64,000 nt of DNA from Rhyzopertha dominica (taxonomy: Eukaryota > Arthropoda > Insecta > Coleoptera > Bostrichidae). Positions 32,110 to 44,700 of this stretch are shown piece by piece (position 1 is the first letter of the stretch; every line of letters starts with the position of its first letter). The notes beneath the pieces were generated by a model. The model ran no database searches. It was not told the origin of the DNA and saw nothing but the letters and a program-made list of their open reading frames with translations. A program made the translations under genes and the position numbers. Location of the stretch: contig QCXZ01000003.1 of assembly GCA_025024175.1 (NCBI GenBank), positions 58,856,023 to 58,920,022 on the forward strand. Reading direction: 5' to 3'.

Positions 32110-35100
32110 TCATATGTTGTTGTTAACTTTTGTGAAATTTACCGTTAAATTACAAACTGCATTCAGTTAAAAAAAAGGGAGGTGCTATTGGAGTAAACAA
32201 TTATTATAACAAAATTTATGTTTGTAAATTTAATCTTTAGAAAGGGATGCAGTGGTTTAACAATGGACAAGATTCACAATTTTCAGATACATGCTAGCCC
32301 GGAAGAGATTCACATATGGATATACAGGGTGTCCTAATGGAGGTAGGCATGCATGGGTAACTTTGTTAGTGGTGATAGTCTGTTAAATGGGTAAATAGTG
32401 CAGAATTTAATGCACAATTACGTACCATTTAGAAAACAAATGAATTCCAATTTGTTCAGAAGTTATTTTGAAAAAACTGAAAATTGTCATTTTCAAAATT
32501 TTGCTTTAAAATATTTACATAAATATCGCCATATTTTATTTGTTCATATTCAGATTCTATTTTTTCTGATTAATTTGATGTGCCACTATGAATACCTCCA
32601 CTCAGGATGCCGAACAAACGATTTGGAAGCGTCCCTGTTTTTGCCTGTGAATTCAAGCGCTCATGTATTGCCGATTGGTGGGCCCCATGTTGTGTTTAAT
32701 TTTTTAATAAGTTAAGCACAATATGACACAATTTCCTTTATACTGGTTAAACATGAAGTAGTATTTTCATTTCAAGTTATAAAACTACAGATACCAACCA
32801 TTCAGTTTATCGCCATAAATATAAAATTACCATCTAATAATAATNCTTATCCTAATTTAACAATTAAGAAGCTTTGTACCACCGCACATTTATTTGTTTG
32901 TCTGCTCTAAGAGACCTTAAATTTATTCAAATCGAATGTTAAATAAAGAATCTATGATAAGCTCAAAAACGCTTAAAAGGTAAATGAAACGTGAAACAGT
33001 GCTTAATTTAAAAAATTGGGCACCTAACCTTATCTGTGTTGTAACCATTCAGTGTATATTGAAAGTATATAATACATATTCCTATGTAATGTCCTCCTCT
33101 TGCATGATCATTATTGCATTTCATTTTGAATAAGACGATTAAAAAATGTAAAAATCTTACACCTTGTAAGTTGCTGCCATCTACCGGTGTCATTTGAAAC
33201 CTCTATCGCCCTCTTTCTCATTTTTGTAGCATGGCAAATATCATTGTCTTCTTAAGTATCTAACTATAGTGTGCTTTGGAAAACCAGTTGCCTGTGTACC
33301 TAATTAATTTTATGGATTCGATTATAAATTTTTATTTACACAATTATATTAAGTTGAAGTAAGAAGGCAAACTGAATAAACTTTACCAAAGAAAACATTA
33401 ACAATCATACACAATTTTATATGGCTCTTGTGGCTATTGCCAGGCAACAGTTCTCGCAGTTCTGTCAAATTATTTTCAATTTATTCTCACTCTCTTGTGA
33501 TATTATAACTGAAAATTAATTCTAAACTATGTCATGTAGCACATCAAATTAATCAGTAAAAATAGCTGAATCTGAAAACGGCTTGCAACTTCAGTGACTT
33601 CGCCCTGTGATAAGATATGCTTGGACATGCAACGAGCTGCCAACGACGTTATTTTGTTAATTTGTGAAAAAACCAGTGAATTTCAAAACAGCTAATTTTA
33701 TTTCAGTATTGATATGATTTAGTTCATGACTTTTTAAGAATAAGGAAATCTATTTCTTTACTATAACAATAATACGTGGGTTCTAACTGCATAAAGGTTA
33801 GCTATTATCTGTCTATTTATTTTTCTTCCCACGAAAATATAACTATTGACCTTATATGTATGGAAGTTTCGGTTTCGGCCGAAACTGAGACAGAAACTTA
33901 AATTCATTTTTGGTTTTGGTCGTAAAATGTAGTTTCGGTCAGAATCTACAAGTTTGTTAAAACAATTTTTCACTAAATTTAAAAATAAAGATTAGAAAAA
34001 ATTCTGAAAATTACAATTTTCAGTTTTTTCAAACTAACTCTGAACGAGTTTGAATTCATTTCATTTTCTATATGGCACATAATTAAGCATTAAGAGAATA
34101 ATGAAGTATGAAATTTAGAGCTTTACGGGGATAACTGTACAGGGCTCACTTTTGGGGGATAACTGTATAGGGCTCACTTTTGCACTAATTTTGACAAGCG
34201 ATGTTACAGCTGATTGTTAAGAAATTAATTGAATTTGGCTAATTATACCCACATAAATCGCTACCAATGGCAGTTAATAATAAAAATTGAATCAAGTCAA
34301 ACTGTAGCTAATAGTTTCAATTACGTATGTTTCAAATCTGGACGGGATTGAACACAGAATAATTTAGTTATGATAAATCCAGTACTGGTCTACATGCCGA
34401 TATTTCTGGTGTTCAGCGGTCTGTCGCTATCCCCAATATTTTCTTCTGGCAGCTGCCAGGCTGGTGTTGTCAATGAACGACGGGAATTGGACATATCTGA
34501 GCGTGAACAGTCAGTTCAAGATTTGGTTACTTGTTTTGGCACGAAATCGAGGAGATAACTTAGTTTTTTCTGTCAGGATATTAAAAATCTAGCCAACTGT
34601 AAAGTCAATATGGGTAAAGTCACAAACAAACAAATTGCGTACGAGGTTTCCAAAAGTTGCTCCTGTCCTTGAAGAAAAAAAAGTGGTGCCATTCCATGAT
34701 TTTATCACCATTGAAACTAACCACATTCTTCAATTTCTTGCATAAATAAGCAAATCCCATTGATATGAAAATATGACAGAATATGAAGAAATATACAAGG
34801 CAAGAAATTTAATGAAACGACAAAACTAAAGTTTAATTTTAATGTAGGCTATAAAATGTTTAGCACATAAAATATTTCTACAAATAGCCTCTAAACAAAA
34901 TACACAATAAATACAGGAAATAATTTATACAAATTACTATAATAAATACGAGGAAGGCACATACAAAAAATGTCAACAGTTTCAGTTACCTGCAAAAAGC
35001 CGTCAAACTCAAAAAAAGCACCGTGTAAAAAGATGTCCAGAATAAACAACACAAGTCTGTTAGTCTAAATTTTAAGGTTTCGGACTAGATAAAATTACTC

Positions 35101-35276
35101 ATTTCGGTTACGAAATAAAATAAGCATGTTTTAAGGTTTTCAAGTCCTGGCTTATCTTGTACAGATCACAATGAATGTTAATTTCAATACTAACACACAT
35201 TTTACACAATGTTTGCACAATAAATTGTTAGAAAAAGACCACAACATTGAAAACTGCTTGTTTGCACTGACAAACA
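32110..35276. other. Intergenic spacer between Pep and Mbs (tail-to-tail genes)
   Basis: No gene recognised. TACAGGGTGTCCTAATGG at about 32325 resembles a mariner-type end. A 28-bp tandem duplication (GATAACTGTAYAGGGCTCAC) lies at 34127-34182. A short open frame at 34370-34556 has no recognisable similarity. Confidence 0.4.
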
Positions 35277-35282
35277 TTTATT
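35277..35282 (-). terminator. Candidate polyadenylation signal for distal Mbs terminal exon
   Basis: AATAAA on the minus strand about 395 nt downstream of the stop at 35677. Chosen by position only. Confidence 0.4.
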
Positions 35283-35676
35283 TTTTATGATATCTCTAAA
35301 ATGCTGATTGTTTTTTTAAAAATGCATTATCTTCAATTTTGTGTACATGGATAGCAAAAATTTGGTGTAGCGGCATATAAATACTGCGGCATACAGGATA
35401 GTTTTTAGACTAAATAAGACAAACCTCAGATTTATTAAACGGGTATCAAATATTTCAAGGATAAATTAACAATTTTTGCTGATGTGAACAATGCCTTTTT
35501 GGCATGTGAAGTATCTAATAACTACCCTGCGTAGATGCATGTGGAAAACAATGTCAATAAATAAAACTAATATAATACTTAGTCAATGTATCAATAAAAA
35601 AAATGGATAACTACAAAGTACCTCGAACATCAACAAAGTATTAACATCAATACCTAATTAAATTTTAAGCCCTATG

Positions 35677-35763
35677 CTATTTAGACAGTTTACTGATGAC
35701 CCTTATAAGCGCACCATTTTCATCCTTTAATCTCTGATTTTCACTCTTCAGGTTCTCCAACTG
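35677..35763 (-). CDS. Mbs: Mbs distal terminal exon (canonical leucine zipper end)
   Basis: 28 codons plus TAG: QLENLKSEN then QRLKDENGALIRVISKLSK. The last 19 residues match the C-terminus of human MYPT1 as I know it, the leucine-zipper segment implicated in PKG-I binding. TTTGTAG acceptor, phase 0. Confidence 0.9.
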   Translation of the reverse strand, partial: QLENLKSENQRLKDENGALIRVISKLSK

Positions 35764-38700
35764 CTACAAAGAAATAAATCAGGGTATTAGTAAAACGCTT
35801 CAGCAAGTCGTTAAAAGAAACTGCATAATTATAAAAAGCGAAAATTATAACACGCAACTAAATCTAAACACCCAAAAAGTTTTCAAACAAAAGAAAAACT
35901 AAATACAGCAACACTCCTTGCAGGGCACACTCACTGTAAATAAGAATAAAAAAGGAATCGAGGACAACTGTGTGTTCTTTTATGAGACGTTAATGTGTTA
36001 AGAATACACACAAAAAAAAAGGGACACGCTCTGTATTCAATAAGGATGGTGGTGTAAGGTTCGAGAAGTTACAATTGTACAGGACTCTATCATGCAGTGT
36101 AAATGTGTTTTGCGTTGTGTTGAAATGCAATATTACATTAATTTTATGTAGGGTAAAGTGCAAAAAAGACTACCAAGTAGCACAAAACAATGAAGCTTTT
36201 ATACTACAGACAATTTACTTAACATACACAAAAAGATTTGTGTGCTTTTAAATAAATTTTGGGAATTATTTGTTGCTTGTCAAACTACAGGGTAAACACA
36301 CCAATTACAGCATGTATTTAAAAATAATACATAACTGTTGACTGTCAGGTAAGCCTGTTCATAGTTTTATAAGAGATTGTATTTTTAATATATCACTTGC
36401 TAGATAAACACTAGGCAAAGATTATTTCTGAAAGGACCTTCTGTAAATGAGGATGGTGAGATACAAAATTATTAATTTTTGGTGTTCAGAAGTGCCGATT
36501 TCTTAAGATAGAGGAGACCCTCATTGCTGCTTGTTCTATTTTATGTTGATGGGAGAATGCAAACTATGGCTTGTGTTACTGAGATCAGTATATTTTGTTT
36601 ACACTTTAATAGAACCTTTTCCCAGAAATATTATCTTGGAATTGTACCAATAAAAACAAGTACTTCATTAACAAATGGGTATAAAATTGGATACTTTTCC
36701 AGCCGTGTACTTGATTTAGAAATGGAACCATAAAAAAACAGTATTCCTTCAAACTGAATACTCTTCAAGGCAACAAGTATAAAATCTAATGTAATTCTAA
36801 TTCTAATAAATCCAAGTACTTTATAGAACTGGTATAATAAAAACCAGAATTCTTTCAAAATAGTACATAATACATAAGTGTGTTTATTCGCTCATTAGAT
36901 GTTTCTGGATTGTACCAATTTTTTCGAAATTATTGTTAGTGATCATATTCAATATTCGGTAAGAGTTGTATATTACTGTATAAAGACATGAAAAGTTAGG
37001 CGGTGAAGGGATTTTTAATTCACATGTTACTATTTTTGACGAACGTTTTTACTAAAATTTAGTTTGCCAATCAGATGTTAAAACCATAACAATAGTATGT
37101 AAGATGAGACTGCTTATCACATGTAATAAGTGTATACTTCTAATATTTGAAAAATCTGATAATTTATTAAAGTACAATTAGTATTTAATGTAATGGTAAT
37201 TGCAAATTTAAAACTGTATTGAATAGTTTCTTTATTTTGGTTGACTTACCAAATCTGTAGTGATTTTATGGGCAACAAAATTCAAAAGTGTGATTATAGT
37301 AATATCACATATTTGGTGAACATACTGGTTATTTCATGGTATTTTCTTTTATTAAAGAAGGTCTTCTAGTAATTAAAGAAAAATACTATACTTTTAATTA
37401 AGTAATATGCATATAAAAATGTCTGAAAAAGTGTATATTCTGCACTTATAGTGATTAATTGATTAATCCAACCAAAAACAATTTAGTAATAATTCTATAA
37501 TTATTATTAATACCAAATTATTATCCAGTGATGATGGTCCAAGTTCTTGATTACATTACTAGAACTAGTAAATGAAATACATGTAAATTTTTGCAATAAA
37601 AAAAATCCATATAGTTATCTACTCTTTCTATCATTTAAGTTGAAAGAACTCTTTTTACTAAAAATATGCTAACTGATGTCTATAAAATTTGTTGTTCTTT
37701 AAATGTACTACAAATTATTTTCCAATTTTAGTGTTTGTACTGAATTTTGGACTAAAATTTATATATGTTTCAATGCTTTCAATATGCCTGTTTCCCAGAT
37801 ATTAATTTTCCAAACAAAGAAACCAAGGCATTTACAAGAAGCTATATCTTAACTGATATGTTAAACCCGAATTATACTTTAACATACTTTTCTTCCAGAT
37901 ATTACGAAGTATACACACTATGTCATATAAAATCAGGGTTCACTCTAAAACAATGTACATTTTTGATCTCACGTCAATAACTTATACCATCAAATTAATA
38001 AACAATATTATTTTTACCCAAGCTGATCTCTATACTACAAGCCTCATTTATACCGTTCTGTCAATATAATCTAATATCAATTTCCACAAAAACGATTCTT
38101 TACATATACTTCTATGATACTTACAAGAATATTACAATGGTTTTTTTTTGAAATTTGGGAAAAGCTGATATGGTTTCTAAGTTTTTGACTAATTTTAAAC
38201 ACCTTTTATATCTCAAATAATGCACTTCAGTGCTAGTACTGAGATATAAACTTTTTTTCTGATAACGAACATCCTTTCAAAAGGCAAAAAGGCAAAATGC
38301 TGTATATTTTTACAGAAGATCCTTTCTTGAAATACCCTGTATTTCATTCTCTATGTACAAAGTCACATTGTAACACCACAAATAAAAGTATAACTCAAGA
38401 ATCTTGGGCATTTCCACATCCTGTACAATTTCTCGATGAAGAATTGAATACAGAATCCAAAATAAAAATAAAAAGATAGAAAGTACAAACACGATAGAAA
38501 AAAAGTGGTAAATTGCAGGGCACAGCAGCAGAATGCCTGTTACCTATTTTTTTGCCGAGTTGGTAAGTTTGTTGATGACACGTGTCAGTGATCTGTTGTC
38601 GGCCTTCAGCCGTTCATTCTCAGCTTTCAGTTTTTGCAATTGCTATAAACAAAGAATTTTTGTATACCAATGTTAATCTTAAGAGTAATCTGCACGTATA

Positions 38701-41700
38701 ATGCTCGTTTCACTTCCACAATCAATGAGATGTTATTAAAAACGGCTCATTTGACACACATCTAATGTGATTTGTTGAGTGATAAAAACATTAGATAACC
38801 AATCTGTTATATGATAATATTTATACATATATTCTAATACAATAGGTTAAAGAAGAAACTATAAAAAACATGTCTTTTTTAAAATTACGAATTCAACCTT
38901 TACTCACTAGTTATCTGTAACTGTTAATGTTATTTGAATGTTAGATAGAATGTGTGTTAATAATCGTAGATGTATTATTGCAGTCAAATGCATACAGCAC
39001 AAGACCAAAAAGAACTTAAAAAATGCAATAAAGAAGGAAGTCACATCACTAAGCTAAAAAAAAATAACTACCGAAAAAGTCTTATGAACAATTTCATAAA
39101 GTCTAAGTGGGATAACGTACCTTCAATTCTTCTTCCATCTCACTCAGCTTTCTCTCCATTGCTCGTCTTTCTCTCTTTTCCAACTCTGATAAGGAATTCT
39201 TACTTGTCTGAAATCACATTCGTGAAATATCAATAGCCCACCTACAATAAAATATAACGTACGACTACATTTATTCTTTCTAGGGTTTGCTTTGTATCCC
39301 TAAGTTCTTCCTCTGACTTCCTTAATTTGTCCTTTAACCTCTCGTTCTCTACAAGAGTTTGCTCATACAATTTCTTGTAATCAATTTCACCATTTTCTCC
39401 GCGGAGCGGCAGATCATTGGTACTGCCTAATCTGCTTCGACTACGTTCAGTACCACTCTGCAAAAAAAAAAAAAGATGTGATACTGTAGTAAACCACACT
39501 CTATTCAACATTTATAACTGTACTTATTTTGGCACATAATACAAGCAAATCGGTGTTAGGGTTTGCTGGTTGTTGGCAAATGCGATGAACACTGCACAAT
39601 AATAAAGGAGGGTAGGATACATGAAAATATAAAATAGTTACTGCATGTGAAAAATGTGTTTGCTAAAACGGTCTGGACATTTACAATCAGGTGATGTTCA
39701 TTTAGCTTTTCTTGCATTGATTAGACTAATACCGTTGTCTGAATATTCAGACAATGCTAATACATTTGTTGATAAGAACACCCTGCTTAACTTATGTATT
39801 AATCTCTTTAGTGCGCACTGAATGTATTTCTGATGTTATTTCTTTCTATTTCATGCTATAGTTAAAGAAATATTTAAAGTGTCTATTAAGAAGGTTCCGG
39901 ACATTGGTGTTGGGTCCGAAAACAAGCTCTGCCAAATTCCTAGTACAATATTTTGTTTATATCCTTGGCTCATTGTAAAGACAAGGGATTAATTTAATTT
40001 TCAGATTATTTCATTACCATCATTATATTAGAGGCTTAGGAAATACGTGTTCCTATTTTACTGGTTATCCCTTGGGCTATAAATAGCCACAGTAAATTGG
40101 CAGTTAGCATTTTATGAAGCTACGACAGGAATTTACATTTTTAAATTTTACACGCTAATTCTTCATAAAATGATTGCCGTTTTTTTTAGAATTCAGAAAT
40201 GGAGATAAATGTTAGTAGGAGCATTTGAAGTTACATTTATTTAAACAGAATTTCTATTCTGTGTTGGGTTTAAATGCTTTTTTTATTATTTTCCGTCGCC
40301 CATGAGGTTTGTTTAAACAAACAAGGTGTTATAATTTATTCAAAGGCCATTAATTTCTTAGCCAGTTTGGGTTAGCGCCTTTTTAGCAAACCCATTTAAA
40401 GGGATGACATTGAAGGTCAAGAGTTGCACTCTAGAAACTTCAAAGGAGCTGTTCGAAGTGTCGCATCTATATTAATCTGTGTCTAAGCTGTGCTGTCTGC
40501 ACCGCAACCAACTGCAGATAGATCTATTTCGCTATCATTATAGCTTGTCAGTGCAGTTTGGGTCTAGTGCAGACAGCACGGCATAGAACTGGTTTTGCCT
40601 ATATACAAAAGGCTTGGTATGATGTAAGTAAAAATTTAAATGGCAATGCCATCTGTCAACATTACACTGACATGATGACAAAGCCACCTAGCTGCCATTA
40701 TAGGATCTACTTCCTAACACAATTTAATTTATTTTAATAATCAAAGCCACAGAAAATTTTGGAAAATACTACATGTGTATTTCATTTGCAAAAGTTAGAA
40801 TAAAAATAGGTTTGTAATGAACGCAACCTTGAAATGCTGCTGTTGCCTTTTTCTTCAGTTTCAGAAAAAGCAGAGTTGTAAAATTCGATTATACTGTTAC
40901 AATTCCTTGAAAAAAATATTTATGGTTAAGTCACAAATTAGAAATGGCAAGAGTATTATTTCGTGTCACATTTTAAAGCCATACCACTTAGACCATACCT
41001 AGATGCATGTTGTTTTAGACCGGAAATTTTGGAACAAATACTTGTACAGGAGAATTTTAAGAACAAAAAAAATAGCAGAACATATGATATGAAACTATAT
41101 TTTTAATATTGCAAACAAAATAAAAAACAAGCAAATAATTGTTCAAAATGCAAATTAAAATTATAACTCTATAAGTATAGTTCTAAAAAGTATAAATAAC
41201 CTATTTTCATTAAATTATTATTATTAATACAAAAAAGGATTACTTAAATCAGTTTACATACATTCAATTCAAACGAAGAGGACAGAAAATCTTGAAACAA
41301 TCTAAATATTGGCTTACAATTTTATGTAAATGTTTTATTATGATCGATGAGGCAATTTGAAAAACCACAAATATGTAATGAGAGCATAAAAAATATTTGA
41401 AGACAAACAAATCTGGGTCAATGACTCCTGTTGTGTGATTTACCATAACTGTCAAATTAGTAATTTTAATCAACATTAAAAAAAACTATTTGAATTCAGA
41501 TATAATTACAGCAAAATATGCCTCATTTAAAATTTCGTAATCACTTTTGCATGCACTCAGGTAAACAATTTGTTGATACTCACAACATATCCCTCAGAGT
41601 TCAAAGAAGTCAAACTAACTGATCTGGATCCCATGCAACTGCCGACAGAATTCGATCTCGACAATGACCTATCTCTATTAAAACTTCCAGTTCTGTGCAG

Positions 41701-44700
41701 GTCACGTCTTGACTTGTGGCCACTGTCATTTTTAACATAATCCTTACTGTTATCGTACATTTTTGAATAACTCGGAGTAACAACATTAATATTTGCTAAA
41801 GCCTTTGCGGGAATAGTTAAACTGGCATAACCGCTTGTTCCATAACCATTGGAGAAATAGGGACTCTTGTAGTTAGAAGTGTAGGAATTGTAGGGTGAAG
41901 TATAAGAACTATAGGGTCCCGAGGAATTGGAAGAGTATGAGGAAAATGGACTCATGTTTGAACCGAAATAACCTAAGCTGCGCGGTCGATTTGAATATGA
42001 CAATCCATTGCTGTTGTTTCTTGTTGCTGATGACGACCTGTGTCGAGAAGGGGCCACTTGTTGTTTACTGCGGAACGACATTTTAGTCTATTGCACAGGA
42101 AAAACACTAAATGCACTTTGTACTAGGTGATCTCATGAGCAACTGCAGTTTAATACAAAAGAAAGACGTGTATATAGAACCAAGCTGACTCGGCTATTTA
42201 AAACTCTAAATGAATCCATCCTTCTCTGAGTTTACACACGTGGCACAGCAGTTCCAAACATTTGGGATCTCAACGAACATCAGATGACGGGTTAATCAAC
42301 AACTTCATGGCAGATAAGAAGCTGAATGCTGCAGATGTGTTTATATTTAATATGAAGCAGTGCATTTCAAACTTTCATATCATTATTACTCCACAGTTTT
42401 TGTTAAATATGTGAATTTGCATGATGGATTACCAAAAAGTTATTCACCTCCACTAAATCAAGTGGCAAGGAAACAAAAGCACATCTGGCAAAAAGTGATT
42501 CAGTTCAAGAACATTTTTGGAAGCACTGGTCCCCACCAAAATCTATTTCAAGGTACACACATGTTTCTGTAAACGTCCGAAATACCACCGCCCACGTCTA
42601 CTACGTAATTCCGGTGCTACGCACATTGTTTGACAAAAAAATTAGTCATACCTCGTAACTACCTTAAAAGTCATGTTTTGTCAAAATATATTGTCACTTT
42701 GACGACGAAATCAGCAGTATTTCTTACAATGACAAAAATTTCCATAGCAGTAGTGAAGTGTACTAAACACATGAAGTCAGTATCTATAAAAGTACGATTG
42801 GCCAAAATCATATGTGCAGAACTCGCTGTACGATTCGTTAACTCATCGTTAATCTATTTTCGGCTTCACCTAAATATAAACAATGCTAATGTTTGTTACG
42901 AAACAACCCATGAGGTTCTCTGTCAAGGTATTTTTGAATGATGGCCGTGGGAGTTCAATGTTAAGCAGGTAAAAAAACGTCCATCACCACAACACAGTTG
43001 CAGCACCTATTAACCTGTTTTTTAAGTCACCTCGTCACGGGTTGGCAGTTTATTTTTAGACATGTCCTACTTCTTTAATAATAAATCAGTTAAGGGGATA
43101 GCATGGTTTAAACAAAATTAATGTGCAGCTGACCTCCTGGAGAAATATATCGGGCAACTTTAATAATCTAATTTGATTGTACTTTTTCACTAGAAAGTTT
43201 GAATTTTTAGAGTAGAAAACAAATCCTTATTAATTAAACAATGTAAACTGGTCCATTATCACAAAGTGGGATATATGTAGTTATGTTACTTCTACAAGAA
43301 TAGTATTCACGAAGTCTATTAAATCCACTTTATTTAACATGAATTCAATGATCAAATAAAGAATTTAGAATAGGGCAACTTAAATTACAAAAATAATTCA
43401 AAATTGTAAAATTACCGTTATCTATAATTTTGTATATTTCAAGAATTTCTAGAAAATTTAATTTTGAGGATTTGTTACAAACATGTAAAGAATTTAAATT
43501 ATTTAAAGAGGTAGTGTGTTTAAATGACGATTAATGATTTGCTAACGAAGAATTTGTATTAACTATATGAGTCCCAAATGATTCAAAACTGGAATTTTGT
43601 CTTTATTACGAACAAAACGGGAAAACACTGCAAACCAAATATTTTATAACCTTCCTAATTAAGCAGCCTTTTCAAATTGCACAATTCAAAAAAATCAAAA
43701 AAATCTAACACCAAAGTATATAAAAAGATTTTTAATTACTGTACGTCCAGAAACATCACATTTTTGATTAATAAACACAGCAAGTCACAAAATTAAGATC
43801 ACCTAAATAATTAGTGATAAAAATTATAAAAAAAGCAAGATGATTTTTTAAAATATTTCTTTGATCTTTTGATGCAGTGACCAACAAACTCTTTTATTAG
43901 ATTTTGCTACATGCTCTTCTAATTTTTTTTTTTAATGGCTATACCGAATTTATTAATACAAAAATATGTAACGACGAATTCATTGAACTCATTTTGTTTG
44001 TAGAATAAGTTTTTTAGTTATTAAATTAAAAAAACAAATTACTATTGGAAAGAAACACAAAACACAGGGAGAAACGAAGACTAAACATAATTAAAAAGAG
44101 ACATTTATTGCCTTAATGCCAATGTGATCAAGTACTGGTATTCAAACATTGTGGAAATGCAACCCTGAATGGGGCACTGAGGTAACATGCGGCCAAAATA
44201 ATCAATAATCCAATTTTAAATGCTCAAAAAATGGGACTAGGTAATATTTGAAAAAGGTGTTTTTACCATTTCAGTGTCAATGCGAGTAAAATAAATTAAA
44301 ACTCTACCTTGCAGCTACCAAATATTAGGTTGAAAAATCAACTAGCATTAATCACTTGTAATTATTAAAATTAAAATATAGCATATATCACATATAGGAA
44401 GTTAAAACAACCTGCAAAAGGAAAATATTTAATGAGATCTATGAGCCCGAATCTTGTTTACAAGTAGTGATATATCTGGCATTTAGATCTTAGGTGCAGA
44501 AATTGGGAGAAATTAAGACAATCGGAACCTCTATCTCTTTAAAATTGTCTAGATCTACAATTTAATTACATTTCGCAAGTTAGAAATGAATAGTGTCCTG
44601 ATTCGCAGTCAAAGCAAATTCAGTTAACATTTAGGCCATTTGTCTTCAAATAATTTCCTGATACACTGATATTCAAGTCGAGGTGATAAAGTTTAGCTGA

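Noticed and set aside
42630..42941. 103-codon plus-strand frame upstream of the internal Mbs promoter
   Set aside because: No similarity recognised and no promoter or splice context; likely a chance frame.
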